A DNA stretch of 64,000 nt from an uncultured Muribaculaceae bacterium (GTDB lineage Bacteria > Bacteroidota > Bacteroidia > Bacteroidales > Muribaculaceae): positions 44,208-108,207 of the forward strand of contig CALUMJ010000005.1 of NCBI GenBank assembly GCA_944321715.1, given 5' to 3'. The position numbers and the translations under genes are program-made. The notes under the pieces are model-generated. The model worked only from the letters and a program-made list of their open reading frames with translations, did not search any database and was not told where the DNA came from. This document shows positions 1-9,441 of this stretch, one piece after another (the stretch's first letter is position 1; every line of letters begins with the position of its first letter).

Positions 1-224
1 GTCATACCAGCAGTGCATTGCCCACCATCGGTATCGTCATAATAGGGGCTGAAGTAGTCGGTCAGTCCATAAAAGTAATTGACGGCATATTCCGCGCCCG
101 AAACGCTGCTCCACACCGTGATGTCCGACACTTCATCGGTAGGCGACATATCGAGGTAATCGCTGCATGAGCCAAGGCCAAGCAATGCGGCAGCCAATAT
201 GCCTGTATATATTTTCGATTTCAT
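1..224 (-). CDS. SusD/RagB-like outer-membrane lipoprotein, N-terminal fragment
   Basis: Only the first 74 codons are in the window; the gene runs off the left edge. The ATG at 224 opens a signal peptide ending in a lipobox (LLGLGSC, Cys about 20), followed by SDYLDMSPTDEVSD, the usual opening of a mature SusD/RagB protein (LDxxPxxxxS). SusD-type proteins sit on the cell surface as the lid of a SusC channel and bind the glycan substrate. The gene lies 22 bp after the SusC stop on the same strand, the standard pair order, so it is read as the last visible gene of the operon that starts at 7214. The substrate cannot be told from this fragment. Confidence 0.85.
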   Translation of the reverse strand, partial: MKSKIYTGILAAALLGLGSCSDYLDMSPTDEVSDITVWSSVSGAEYAVNYFYGLTDYFSPYYDDTDGGQCTAGM

Positions 225-246
225 AATATTCAATATTTCAGTTAGT

Positions 247-3200
247 TTAGAATGTCAATGTTAAACCTCCCATTACAGTGCGCTGTTGCGGATAGTAACC
301 ATTGTTCACACCTGGAGATTCGGGGTCGATACCATCAGGCAGACCGTCGATGGTGAACAAGTTAGAGCCTTGCACGTACAGGCGTATGCGCTCGATACCG
401 ATCTTGTCCATCCACTGCTGTGGCAGGGTGTAACCGATAGTCATAGATTTCAAGCGGATGTACTTGCCATCGCGCAACCAGAAAGTAGAAGCCAAGCCGT
501 TGTCGCCACCATGGGTGAGGTTACCGGCAGTGATGCGCGGGAACTCGCCATCGGGGTTGTAAACGCTGTAGGCATTTTCAACCAAGTAGAGCGGAGAGTT
601 CATGCCATCCTTGAAAGTCTTGGTCCACACTGTGTTGTCGTCATATCCGTTGTAGTAAGTACCTGTGAGCGATACATCAAAGATTGCACCACCAGTGAAT
701 TGCATGTCAAGGTCGATGCCATTCCAGCTTGCATTGAGGTTCAAGCCGTAAGTGACTGCCGGGCGGTTGTCGTGTCCGATGCGGGCGCGGTCGCTCCAGT
801 CAATCTTGTTATCGCCATTGAGGTCGCGGTACTTGATGTCGCCCACGTTAGGACGGCTGCCATACCATGCCGAGTTGTCGATTTCTTCCTCGCTGCGGTA
901 AAGTCCGTCGGCAATCCAGCCATATTGTGCATATACGCTCGTGCCAGTTACACGTATCCATTCCGGGTCGTTGGCACCGTCGGCAGCATAGCGCAACCAG
1001 CGGTTCTTTGCCCAGCTCACGTTAGCCGAGATACCGTAGTCAAACATCTTGCCACCGAGCATGAAGTGGTTGCGGTGCGAAACTGTAACATCAATACCCT
1101 TGGTGTCGATCTTGTTATAGTTGGCCCATGAGCTGTAATAGCCACCCATCGATGGTGGATAAGTGCTACCGCCGAGCTGAGTCAGAATATCGTAGGTATA
1201 GTTGTAGAATGCGTCAAATTCCACGCCGAGCATACTGTTCCACATTGTCAAGTCGAAACCGGCATTGTACGACAATGTCTTTTCCCACGTAAGCGTGTTG
1301 TTGGGGATTGCACTGGTGTAGAGCGATGTCCACGAGTTGCCACCTATCATCACGTTGCTGCCGTATGCATAAGTGCTGAGGAAGCGGTAAGGAGTTACAT
1401 TGTCCGAACCAAGCAGACCGATTGAGCCGCGAACCTTCAAGTCATTGATTATTGTCACATCTTTCATGAAGTCTTCACGAGAAATGCGCCATGCTACCGA
1501 ACCCGAAGGGAAGAAGCCCCAACGCTTGCCCGAAACGTTGCCCGAGAAACGATAAGAACCATCATAACGGCCAGTGAACTCGGCAAGGTACTTGTTGTCG
1601 TAGTCATACTTCAAGCGGAACACATAACCGATGCTGCGCGTAGCATTGCTGCTACCAGCAATCGAACCAGTCACATCGGGGTTACCGAAACCAAGTTCAG
1701 GAAGCGACGGGAATGGGATATCTTGTGCATAAGCTGCAAGATTGTTGTATTTATAATCCTGTATTTCCACAAGTGCAAGGAAATCTACATTGTGAAGCCC
1801 GAACGAATTGACATACGCGATGCTACCTTGTCCCACCATTTGGCGAGTAGTAGCCTGGCCTTCGCCAAGTTTGTTGGTCGCGCTGCCACGAGGGTCAAGA
1901 ATGCTTTGATAAGTAAGCTGTTCTACATTGGATGTAGGCTTCGTTGTCATCATTGTGTAATATGGAGTGGACAGGTTCTTGTTCCATGAAGTGCTGTAGT
2001 CATACGACCCGTTAACCTTCAATGTCAAGCCCTTAACCCAAGGCACATCATATTGCAATGCCACATTAGTTTCGACAGCAGTAGAACGTGTTTCCTGGTA
2101 ACCCGACTCGTAGATTGCAGCCAGCGGGCTGTTTGATTGGCCACTGTTGTTGGCAGTACCAGTGTAAACGCCGTCGATTTTCTCGGGTACATACGGGTGC
2201 ATACGCACTGTCTGGTTGGCAATTGACATCCAGCCTTGTTCGCCGAGTTCCGAGTTGCTATCCGTGCCACCCGATGCGTAGCCTGGAGTGTGGCGCTTGC
2301 TCGTGCGAGCCGATACGCCTATCGACAACTTCCAGTCCTTGGCAATGTCGGCTTCGATGTTAGAGCGCAAGTTGTAACGCTTGTAATAGAAATTGTCGAT
2401 GTTACCATCTTGTCCCATGTAGCCCACCGAAGCATAGTAGCGCAAGCGTTCAGTACCACCTTGTACCGACACATTGTGCTTCTGGTTGACACCTGTGCCA
2501 AACACTCGGTCGGCATAGTCAACGTTGCCCCAGCCATTGCGTCCAGCCTTCATGTCGGCAATGTTCTGTTCCGAGAAGATCGGCACATATTCTGCCGGCG
2601 AAGTTATAATGCCATTGGCCATGCGGTCCATCATGTCACCGAGGTTGTAGTAATAAGCAAATTCAGGGCCGTCGCAGAATTCCGGGAAGTTGGTGTTGAA
2701 CGAACCACCCACCGAGCCGTCATACGTAATCTTCGACTTGCCTTGTGCACCTTTCTTAGTCGTAACAATGATTACACCGCCGGCAGCCTTCAAACCGTAA
2801 ACAGCGGCAGCGGCAGCATCTTTCAGCACGCTGACGCTCTCGATGTCGTTAGGGTCGATGTCGCCGATTTCGCGCGGGAAGCCATCAACAATGTAAGTCA
2901 CGCCGTAAATCGAACCACGGATACGCAACGAAGCGTTGTCCACACCAGGTTCACCACTTTCCTGTACCGACGAGATACCAGGCAACTTACCAGCGAGCAC
3001 CTGCGTCACGTTGGTCGATGGCGACACGAGCAGGTCTTCGCCATTGATTGCCGACACGGCACCTGTCAACGAGCTTTTCTTCATTGTTCCATAGCCGACA
3101 ACCACAACGTCGTCGAGCAACTGCATATCATCGGCCATGGTGATATTATGCACCTGCTGGCCGGCGATGTTAACTTCTTGTGTCTGCATTCCCACAAACG

Positions 3201-3450
3201 AGAATACGAGCACTCCATCGGGATTCACTTGATTCAAGCGGTAAGCACCCTGGGCATCGGTTATAACCCCTTTGGTTGTTCCTTTCAGCGTCACGCTGAC
3301 ACCAGGCAATGCGTCGCCCTTGGCATCGCTGACCGTGCCGCTAACGAGAATGCCTTGCGCACTCGCCCCAAATGCGCAAGCCACCATCAGCAACGAAAGC
3401 ACAAGTGCTCGCAGCCGCCGATGGCAGATACATAGACTGTTTTCTCTCAT
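247..3450 (-). CDS. SusC/RagA-type TonB-dependent outer-membrane transporter
   Basis: 1067 aa. The ATG at 3450 is preferred over an in-frame TTG at 3492 because it puts a signal peptide (cleaved near AFGASAQG) at the N-terminus. Next come a carboxypeptidase-regulatory-like domain (SGTVSDAKGDALPGVSV), the DDVVVVGYGTMKKSSLTGAV TonB-box/plug start typical of the SusC family, the plug, and a long beta-barrel ending in an aromatic strand (GGLTLTF). SusC proteins import oligosaccharides across the outer membrane using TonB energy. It follows the 2-epimerase gene by 38 bp and is followed by SusD. The operon (epimerase, MFS porter) suggests an amino-sugar-containing glycan, which is inference. Confidence 0.95.
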   Translation of the reverse strand: MRENSLCICHRRLRALVLSLLMVACAFGASAQGILVSGTVSDAKGDALPGVSVTLKGTTKGVITDAQGAYRLNQVNPDGVLVFSFVGMQTQEVNIAGQQVHNITMADDMQLLDDVVVVGYGTMKKSSLTGAVSAINGEDLLVSPSTNVTQVLAGKLPGISSVQESGEPGVDNASLRIRGSIYGVTYIVDGFPREIGDIDPNDIESVSVLKDAAAAAVYGLKAAGGVIIVTTKKGAQGKSKITYDGSVGGSFNTNFPEFCDGPEFAYYYNLGDMMDRMANGIITSPAEYVPIFSEQNIADMKAGRNGWGNVDYADRVFGTGVNQKHNVSVQGGTERLRYYASVGYMGQDGNIDNFYYKRYNLRSNIEADIAKDWKLSIGVSARTSKRHTPGYASGGTDSNSELGEQGWMSIANQTVRMHPYVPEKIDGVYTGTANNSGQSNSPLAAIYESGYQETRSTAVETNVALQYDVPWVKGLTLKVNGSYDYSTSWNKNLSTPYYTMMTTKPTSNVEQLTYQSILDPRGSATNKLGEGQATTRQMVGQGSIAYVNSFGLHNVDFLALVEIQDYKYNNLAAYAQDIPFPSLPELGFGNPDVTGSIAGSSNATRSIGYVFRLKYDYDNKYLAEFTGRYDGSYRFSGNVSGKRWGFFPSGSVAWRISREDFMKDVTIINDLKVRGSIGLLGSDNVTPYRFLSTYAYGSNVMIGGNSWTSLYTSAIPNNTLTWEKTLSYNAGFDLTMWNSMLGVEFDAFYNYTYDILTQLGGSTYPPSMGGYYSSWANYNKIDTKGIDVTVSHRNHFMLGGKMFDYGISANVSWAKNRWLRYAADGANDPEWIRVTGTSVYAQYGWIADGLYRSEEEIDNSAWYGSRPNVGDIKYRDLNGDNKIDWSDRARIGHDNRPAVTYGLNLNASWNGIDLDMQFTGGAIFDVSLTGTYYNGYDDNTVWTKTFKDGMNSPLYLVENAYSVYNPDGEFPRITAGNLTHGGDNGLASTFWLRDGKYIRLKSMTIGYTLPQQWMDKIGIERIRLYVQGSNLFTIDGLPDGIDPESPGVNNGYYPQQRTVMGGLTLTF

Positions 3451-3488
3451 AATTAAATGTTTTTTAGGTTTTAACAAATTTGGTTTAT

Positions 3489-4667
3489 TCAAAAGTGTGT
3501 GTTTCTCAATTGCTCAAGCACCTGCCAGCACTGGTACAGGCCTCGTGGAACGTGGAAGCATCCTTTCCACTTACCACCTTTCAATGGCAGCAACACCTCG
3601 CCGCGGCGGTTGAGATAACCGAACCACTCGGGGTACTCCTTGTCCTTGAAATGCGTCCAAGTGTAGTCGTGTACACGTTCAAACCATTCAAGGCAGCGCT
3701 GGTCGCCTGTGAGCTGGTAGCCTTTGAGTGTGGAAATGAGAGTTTCGATATGCACCCACCACAATTTCTGGTCCCATTCGAGTTGTTGCGGCGGAAACCC
3801 TTTGCGGTCCATGAAGTAAAATATACCGCCGAACTCCTTGTCCCAACCATAGTCGCACATTGTGAGTGTTATGTTCTTGGCTTTTTCTATTAATTCGGGG
3901 CGACCAAGCCGCTTGCCAAGGTCCATGATGAACCACATGGCTTCAATGTCGTGGCCCGGGGTCACTTGACGACCTTCAAACGAGTCGGACAATTCGCCCG
4001 TGTCAAGCACGTTTTCCACTATTATGCCGCCAAGTTCGGGGCGGTAAAATACTTCCATCACCTCGTGGATACATTCCTCGATGACCTTGTTAAGGAAATC
4101 CTTGTCGAGCAGATGTTCTATTTCGAGCGCAAGGTTGCAAAGTATCATCGGCAACGAGAAACCTTTGAGATTGCGCGTTCCGGGATGCAACTTGTTCCAC
4201 CGGCCCTTTGGGTTATCTTTCTTCGACAATACTACGTCGAATGTGCGTTTGGCAATTTCGGCATACTCGGCATTGCCAGTGGCAAGGGCCAACTGTCCGA
4301 AAGCCATCGTGGCAAACGTGTAAGAGAAAATGTTGTAGGGTTCCACAAGAGGCCTCCCCTCGCGGTCGAGCGAAAAATACCAATTGTAGTTGCCGTCGTG
4401 GCCATACTTTTTCAGGAACTCGCCACCCTGACGGGCGCAATCGAGCCACTCTTGCCGCTTCTCTACCTTGTTGTAGAGCATTGCGAAAAGCCACACTTCA
4501 CGCCCCTGCATCCAAATGAATTTGTCTGTGTCATACACATCTCCATTGCGGTTCAGGCATGAGAAATAGCCGCCGTAATCCTTGTCCTGCGAATGCGTCA
4601 GCCAGAACGGCAACACATTGTCGAGGAGCTCGCTTTTGTACTGGTTTGCTAATAGGTTGAAATCCAT
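3489..4667 (-). CDS. N-acylglucosamine 2-epimerase family enzyme (NanE-like)
   Basis: 392 aa, close to the roughly 400 aa of renin-binding-protein/AGE epimerases. It has the all-alpha barrel pattern with two hallmark His motifs: PGHDIEAMWF near residue 239 and GGKWKGCFHVPRGLY near the C-terminus. The second matches the AGE branch (GGPFKGCFHVPR in animal enzymes) better than the cellobiose 2-epimerase branch. The family interconverts GlcNAc and ManNAc, and Bacteroides use it in the sialic-acid route NanL-NanE-NanT. Here it sits 18 bp behind an MFS porter and upstream of SusC/SusD. No sialic-acid aldolase is visible, so ManNAc or another mannose-type sugar is equally possible. The cytoplasmic location follows from the absence of a signal peptide. 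Confidence 0.85.
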   Translation of the reverse strand: MDFNLLANQYKSELLDNVLPFWLTHSQDKDYGGYFSCLNRNGDVYDTDKFIWMQGREVWLFAMLYNKVEKRQEWLDCARQGGEFLKKYGHDGNYNWYFSLDREGRPLVEPYNIFSYTFATMAFGQLALATGNAEYAEIAKRTFDVVLSKKDNPKGRWNKLHPGTRNLKGFSLPMILCNLALEIEHLLDKDFLNKVIEECIHEVMEVFYRPELGGIIVENVLDTGELSDSFEGRQVTPGHDIEAMWFIMDLGKRLGRPELIEKAKNITLTMCDYGWDKEFGGIFYFMDRKGFPPQQLEWDQKLWWVHIETLISTLKGYQLTGDQRCLEWFERVHDYTWTHFKDKEYPEWFGYLNRRGEVLLPLKGGKWKGCFHVPRGLYQCWQVLEQLRNTHF

Positions 4668-4685
4668 AACTTTATAGTTTTAATA

Positions 4686-6095
4686 TTATTGTTTAGTCCA
4701 ATATCTTTCAATCTCTTCGAGCGACTTGCCCGTGGTTTCGGGCATAAGCCTCCACACTATGAGGATATAAGGAACACACATCACTGCAAACAGCAGGAAC
4801 GTGCCGGCCGGTGTGGCAGCATGCAACAGCCACGGGGTGAGCTGCCCCACAAGGAAGGTGCCTACCCACAATGCAAATCCTGCCACCGACATTGCCATAC
4901 CGCGCACTCGCGTGGGGTACATCTCCGACAGGAACACGAATATCACTGCCGAAATGGAAATGGCGCAACAGAACACATAGAAAAGGAAGAATGCAAGCAA
5001 GAACCAGTTGCCCAAGCCAAGCCCTGCTCCAAAATGGAAATAAAAGGCAATGCACAGCAACGAAACTACCATGCCCGACACTCCCCAGTAAACAAGCATC
5101 TTGCGCCCCACACGGTCGATGATGAACACTGCAATCACCGTGGTGACTGCATTAACGATGCCCACAAGCACCTGGCTGAACAAAGCGTCGCCGCCCGACA
5201 GCCCGGCCTGCTCGAAAATCGTCGGCCCGTAGTAAAGCACTGCATTAACGCCCATGAATTGTCCCAGAATGGCTATGGCTGCCCCGATTACCACGGCCTT
5301 AAATATGCCGGGCTTGAAAAGGCTGCGCCAGTCGGACTTTACCTCAGAACCTATAACCGACTTGACATCGGCCAGCTCGCCAGCAGCGGCCGCCGCATTG
5401 CGATAGATTTTCTCAAATATGCCCAAAGCCTTTTTCTCGTCGCCACGCAAGACAAGCCATCGAGGGCTCTCAGGAATGAAATATATGAATATGAAAAGCA
5501 AAATGGCCGGCACGCCCGACAATCCGAGCATACCACGCCATACCTCCGAAACGAAGATGCGATGCATCCACTCCGAGCTGAAAGCCACGCCGCTGTGCGA
5601 GAATTGCAGCAGCCCATAGTTGGCCGAGTATGCCCCGAGGAAACCTATGGTAACGGCAAGCTGGTAGAGCGACACGAGTTGGCCGCGGTACTTGGCCACC
5701 GAAATCTCCGAGATATAAAGCGGTGAAACTATCGACACCACTCCGATGCCAACCCCACCGAGCATACGCGACACGACAAGCATCGGGAACGATGTGGAGA
5801 ATGCGCAGCCTATGCCCGAAACAGCAAAGAACAACGCCGCCAATAGCATAGTGGCCTTACGCCCGAAACGGTCGCTTAACTTGCCGGCAAATGCCACACC
5901 GGCAATCGAGCCAATCAGCGCACAGCCGACAAACCAGCCCAATTGCAACTCGTCGAGTGCAAATTGCTCGCCGATGTGCGAAACCGTTCCCGACACCACG
6001 CCAGTATCGTATCCGAACAGGAATCCACCTAATGCCGCCACCAATGCAAGCAGCAGCATATAGGAGAAATTAATATTTGTCTTTACCTGCTCCAT
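4686..6095 (-). CDS. MFS sugar porter (major facilitator superfamily)
   Basis: 469 aa with twelve predicted membrane segments. Sugar-porter signatures are present: GFLFGYDTGVVSG in TM1, DRFGRKATM in loop 2-3, PESPRWLVLRG before the central loop, DRVGRKML in loop 8-9, and the C-terminal PETTGKSLEEIE. These place it in the XylE/GLUT-like group, which carries monosaccharides, usually with H+, across the inner membrane. It lies 9 bp after the DUF4434-like gene and 18 bp before the epimerase, so the likely cargo is the monosaccharide the epimerase acts on. The XylE-like signatures do not identify the sugar. Confidence 0.9.
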   Translation of the reverse strand: MEQVKTNINFSYMLLLALVAALGGFLFGYDTGVVSGTVSHIGEQFALDELQLGWFVGCALIGSIAGVAFAGKLSDRFGRKATMLLAALFFAVSGIGCAFSTSFPMLVVSRMLGGVGIGVVSIVSPLYISEISVAKYRGQLVSLYQLAVTIGFLGAYSANYGLLQFSHSGVAFSSEWMHRIFVSEVWRGMLGLSGVPAILLFIFIYFIPESPRWLVLRGDEKKALGIFEKIYRNAAAAAGELADVKSVIGSEVKSDWRSLFKPGIFKAVVIGAAIAILGQFMGVNAVLYYGPTIFEQAGLSGGDALFSQVLVGIVNAVTTVIAVFIIDRVGRKMLVYWGVSGMVVSLLCIAFYFHFGAGLGLGNWFLLAFFLFYVFCCAISISAVIFVFLSEMYPTRVRGMAMSVAGFALWVGTFLVGQLTPWLLHAATPAGTFLLFAVMCVPYILIVWRLMPETTGKSLEEIERYWTKQ

Positions 6096-6104
6096 AGCCG
6101 TGGA

Positions 6105-7214
6105 TTATTTTATGTCGAAATATTCCTTGTAACGGTCATAGAGATGACCGGCTTGCAAATATGCCGACTGCGGACTCATGAAGTGCGAAAACTCAAACGT
6201 GATTGCCTTGTCATATCCACAACGCTTAGCAGCCTCAAGTTTCATGCGCAACTTGTCAAACTTAATTGGCAGGAAGCGTATCGGCATATCGCGGTCGAAT
6301 GTTTCGGCGTTGGTCCAGCACTGCATCCCATAACGGTCGGCAAGTTTCTTGTTGACCGTGAAGAAAGCGTCAAGCTCGTCATAGTCGATATGCCCGTCCT
6401 GGAAAGCGCAAGCATCTACAACGTCGTGTATGCCGTCGAATATCTCGTTCCATTCCTTTTCGTGCTGCTCGACCGACACAGCATCGCTACGCGTGAGTGA
6501 GCCGCTGTTCGCCATTACGGCCTTCTTGCCGTCAATCCACGGCGAGATGAACGTTGGCAGCCCGCCCGACACATCCTTGCATTGCTTGCCCATAGCGTGG
6601 AATGCCTTGATTGCCCCCTTGGTGGCTCGGCTGATTTCGCCGCTTATGTACCAGCCTCCGAAACTCTTGTAGCGTGTGCCGTAACGTTGCCACACCTCGT
6701 CGATGACATATTTATTATCCTCAATCTCCCAACTCAGGTCGCCCGTATCCCAGTAGCGACCCGAGTCGTAGAGCCCAAAGTAAAACTTCATTCCATAACG
6801 CTCGGCAAGAGCCAAGAACATATCCACCAAGTCAACCGACGGCATATAGCATCCTTTTTTGAGCAAATATGACGATGGATATGTAATAAACTTGCGATAG
6901 CCCGAGCGGATAAGTATCACGGTGTCGATGCCGATGGCTTTCATGTTCTTGAAATCCTGTTCCCACTCTTTCAAGCCCCAGTTTTGGTGGGGTATGTCGT
7001 GGGAAATCTCATCAAGGAATGTTCCCGTGATGCGCAATCCGTTGCCCTTAGGCACAATAAGTTCGCCAGTCCCACCATTTTCGACGGGCATCACCGGCAA
7101 TTGCGATACAGACTGATTGGCGGCCATAGCTTCGGCCACTGATGGCAATATGGCAAGCGAGGCTCCTGCCATCGCTGCTTTCTTGATAAAATCTCTACGA
7201 CTATTTTTCTGCAT
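6105..7214 (-). CDS. Tat-exported DUF4434-like TIM-barrel protein, putative glycosidase
   Basis: 369 aa. The N-terminus is a twin-arginine signal (NSRRDFIKKAAMAGAS), implying export in folded form. The body resembles DUF4434-type proteins: a glycosidase-like barrel with GTFLDEISHDIPHQNWG near the start, YFGLYDSGRYWD, and AFQDGHIDYDELDAFF. Conserved acidic residues at strand ends (for example WYISGEISR and WTNAETFD) are candidate catalytic carboxylates, but this is inference. It is the first gene of the minus-strand operon, just downstream of a promoter-like site and divergent from a ROK repressor, so it is probably the periplasmic enzyme that frees the sugar carried by the MFS porter. The family assignment rests on recall of motifs only. 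Confidence 0.65.
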   Translation of the reverse strand: MQKNSRRDFIKKAAMAGASLAILPSVAEAMAANQSVSQLPVMPVENGGTGELIVPKGNGLRITGTFLDEISHDIPHQNWGLKEWEQDFKNMKAIGIDTVILIRSGYRKFITYPSSYLLKKGCYMPSVDLVDMFLALAERYGMKFYFGLYDSGRYWDTGDLSWEIEDNKYVIDEVWQRYGTRYKSFGGWYISGEISRATKGAIKAFHAMGKQCKDVSGGLPTFISPWIDGKKAVMANSGSLTRSDAVSVEQHEKEWNEIFDGIHDVVDACAFQDGHIDYDELDAFFTVNKKLADRYGMQCWTNAETFDRDMPIRFLPIKFDKLRMKLEAAKRCGYDKAITFEFSHFMSPQSAYLQAGHLYDRYKEYFDIK

Positions 7215-7261
7215 GATATGCTTGTGTTTTGTTAGTCATTTTTTTTAATTTTTCTACACCA

Positions 7262-7293
7262 CAAAAATATATTGTTTTTATTATATATCCAAC
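7262..7293 (-). promoter_or_regulatory. Bacteroidetes-type promoter of the DUF4434-MFS-epimerase-SusCD operon
   Basis: On the minus strand the -7 box TATTTTTG (7262-7269) matches TAnnTTTG exactly. The -33 position (7290-7293), 20 nt upstream, reads GTTG, three of four matches to TTTG. It lies about 50 bp before the ATG at 7214, in the 362-bp AT-rich gap shared with the divergent ROK gene. A second -7-like TAACTTTG on the plus strand (7426-7433) could serve the ROK gene, but it has no -33 match. Confidence 0.6.
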
Positions 7294-7576
7294 AATTAAT
7301 AAATAATTTTATTAATCCGCCCTGCATTTTTAACCCGTTAAGTTAAAAAATGGCCTCGTTTCAAACTTTTACACTTATTAATGGTCATTTATTTATTTTT
7401 AAGCCACAGGAATGCTTATAATAACTAACTTTGTTTCAGCAAAATAAGAATGTGATGCCGTGCCGAAATACACGCTTCGCCGCACTAAATAATGCATTGC
7501 ATCAGCCATGTGCTATTGCAATTCATGGTTTTACAGCGCAATAGCCTCTTTGTCCTAACGCTTTACACACTACCCT

Positions 7577-8782
7577 ATGTCACTCACATTGCTCAAAGAA
7601 ATTGAAAAAGGCAGCAAAAATGCGCTGCTTAAAAAGAAAATTATAACACATTATATATATAACGGCAGTTCAACAATCACCGAGCTGTCGAAAGAGCTGA
7701 ATTTGAGCATCCCGACGGTCACCAAGTTCATCGGCGAGATGAGCGAGGATGGCTTCATCAACGAATACGGGAAACTCGAAACGTCGGGCGGACGGCACCC
7801 CATCCTATACGGCCTAAACCCCGAATCGGGCTACTTCGTCGGTGTCGATACCAACCACTCGTCAATCGACATAGGGGTCATCAATTTCAAGGGCGACCTT
7901 ATATGCCACAAGGCCGGCATTCCATACAACTTGGAAAACACCCCGCAGGCACTCGATGAACTGTGTGGCATCGTAAGCCGCCAAATAGCCCGGTTAGACA
8001 TCGACCACGACAAAATACTCAACATCTGCGTAAACATATCGGGCCGAGTAAACCCCGAAACGGGCTACAGCTTCACCATCTTCAATTACTCGGAACAGCC
8101 GCTCGCCGATGTGCTGACAAACAAAATCGGATACCAAGTGTGCATCGACAACGACACGCGCGCACTAACGTATGGCGAATTCATGGAAGGGTGTGTCAAC
8201 GGCGAGAAAGACATCATTTTTGTCAACGCCGGTTGGGGGCTCGGCATAGGCATCATCATCGACGGCAAAATCTACACCGGTAAATCGGGGTTTGCCGGCG
8301 AGTTTGGACATATACCGGCATTCGACAACGAAATCCTGTGCCATTGCGGCAAAAAAGGCTGCTTGGAAACCGAAGCATCAGGGCGCGCACTATATCGTGT
8401 GCTGCTCGAACGTATCGCCGGCGGCGAAGCCTCAATCCTGTCAAAGCCTATCGCCGAGGGCCGCCGCATCACGCTCGACGACATCATCGATGCCATCAAC
8501 AAGGAAGACCCTCTGTGCATCGAAATACTCGAAGAAATCGGCAACAAGCTCGGCAAACACATAGCATCGGTCATAAACGTGTTCAACCCCGAATTAGTCA
8601 TCATCGGCGGCAAACTGTCGCTCACCGAGGACTACCTCACCGAACCTATCAAGTCGGCCATACGCAAGTATTCGCTCAACCTTGTCAACCGCGACTCTGT
8701 CATAGCATCTTCAAAACTGAAAGAAAAAGCCGGAATAATCGGCGCATGCATGCTCGCACGCAGCCGCATGTTTGAGCATTGA
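7577..8782 (+). CDS. ROK-family transcriptional repressor (NagC/XylR type)
   Basis: 401 aa. An N-terminal winged helix (TITELSKELNLSIPTVTKFI, about residues 32-52) is followed by an ASKHA sugar-binding domain with the ROK phosphate motif GVDTNHSSIDIGV and the zinc motif CHCGKKGCLETEASG near residue 255. The length and HTH distinguish a ROK regulator from ROK sugar kinases of about 300 aa. ROK repressors release DNA on binding a sugar or sugar phosphate. It is divergent from the SusCD/epimerase operon across a 362-bp gap, so it most likely controls that operon. The effector may be an amino sugar, by analogy with NagC. ATG at 7577; a hairpin terminator follows. Confidence 0.9.
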   Translation: MSLTLLKEIEKGSKNALLKKKIITHYIYNGSSTITELSKELNLSIPTVTKFIGEMSEDGFINEYGKLETSGGRHPILYGLNPESGYFVGVDTNHSSIDIGVINFKGDLICHKAGIPYNLENTPQALDELCGIVSRQIARLDIDHDKILNICVNISGRVNPETGYSFTIFNYSEQPLADVLTNKIGYQVCIDNDTRALTYGEFMEGCVNGEKDIIFVNAGWGLGIGIIIDGKIYTGKSGFAGEFGHIPAFDNEILCHCGKKGCLETEASGRALYRVLLERIAGGEASILSKPIAEGRRITLDDIIDAINKEDPLCIEILEEIGNKLGKHIASVINVFNPELVIIGGKLSLTEDYLTEPIKSAIRKYSLNLVNRDSVIASSKLKEKAGIIGACMLARSRMFEH

Positions 8783-8788
8783 CACTCA

Positions 8789-8825
8789 TTGTGGCAGAAA
8801 ATCATGCTGCCACCGCAATTTTAAC
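8789..8825 (+). terminator. Intrinsic terminator after the ROK gene
   Basis: Inverted repeat GTGGCAG (8791-8797) and CTGCCAC (8806-8812) with an 8-nt loop, followed by a short T-rich tail (CGCAATTTTAA). It begins 8 bp after the ROK stop codon and separates that gene from the ECF sigma gene. Confidence 0.6.
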
Positions 8826-8886
8826 ACTTCGGGAATTTAACTTCTACCCACTTCGGGCATCAAATTAACGTAAAACGACAAAATCA

Positions 8887-9441
8887 GTGGCTAAGCAAAT
8901 CGACGACGAACAAATAGTGGCGATGCTCATGTCGCCAGCCGACCAAGACCGCGGCTACCGCGCGCTGCTCGCCAAATACGGCTCACGCCTCTACTGGCAC
9001 ATACGCCGCATAGTCGTCGCCCACGAAGACGCCGAGGACGTGATGCAGGAAACTGCCATCAACATCCTGGCCGGCATCGGAAAGTTTGAGCAGAAGAGCT
9101 CGCTCGGAACGTGGGTTTACCGCATAGCCACCAACGAAGCCCTGCGGCTGCTGCGCCGCCGTGCCGGCTTGTTCCAGTCAATCGACAGCCTCGGCGAAGT
9201 GCTTGTCGAGAAACTCGAAGACGAAGCCGGCGTGAACGCCGACGCAGCCGAAGTCCTGTTCCAGAAAGCTCTCCTGCAGCTGCCCACGCAGCAACGGCTC
9301 GCTTTCAACCTCAGGTATTACGACGAGATGCCATACGAAGAAATAGCGCGCATCACCGGCAAGAACGTGAACACGCTCAAGACCAACTATCACTTCGCCG
9401 TGGCAAAAATTAAAACCTATTTAAAAGAAAATTCGTTATGA
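8887..9441 (+). CDS. ECF-type RNA polymerase sigma factor
   Basis: 184 aa from a GTG start. No in-frame ATG fits, and the GTG gives the full sigma region 2. Region 2 includes HEDAEDVMQETAINILAG and the -10-recognition helix GTWVYRIATNEALRLLRR. Region 4 carries the HTH YDEMPYEEIARITGKNVNTL. Only regions 2 and 4 are present, as in extracytoplasmic-function sigma factors. The stop overlaps the next ATG (ATGA, 9438-9441), so the two are translationally coupled. Two copies of CACTTCGGG lie upstream (8825-8833 and 8849-8857), possibly part of an autoregulated promoter. It probably responds to an envelope signal through the next gene. Confidence 0.9.
   Translation: MAKQIDDEQIVAMLMSPADQDRGYRALLAKYGSRLYWHIRRIVVAHEDAEDVMQETAINILAGIGKFEQKSSLGTWVYRIATNEALRLLRRRAGLFQSIDSLGEVLVEKLEDEAGVNADAAEVLFQKALLQLPTQQRLAFNLRYYDEMPYEEIARITGKNVNTLKTNYHFAVAKIKTYLKENSL

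Noticed and set aside
2236-3435. 399-codon plus-strand ORF opposite SusC
   Set aside because: It is antisense to a gene with clear family motifs, and its translation has no recognisable domain; such long shadows are common opposite GC-balanced barrel genes.
3451-3492. Extended start of SusC at a TTG codon
   Set aside because: The extension adds 14 residues before a complete signal peptide and would overlap the end of the epimerase gene.
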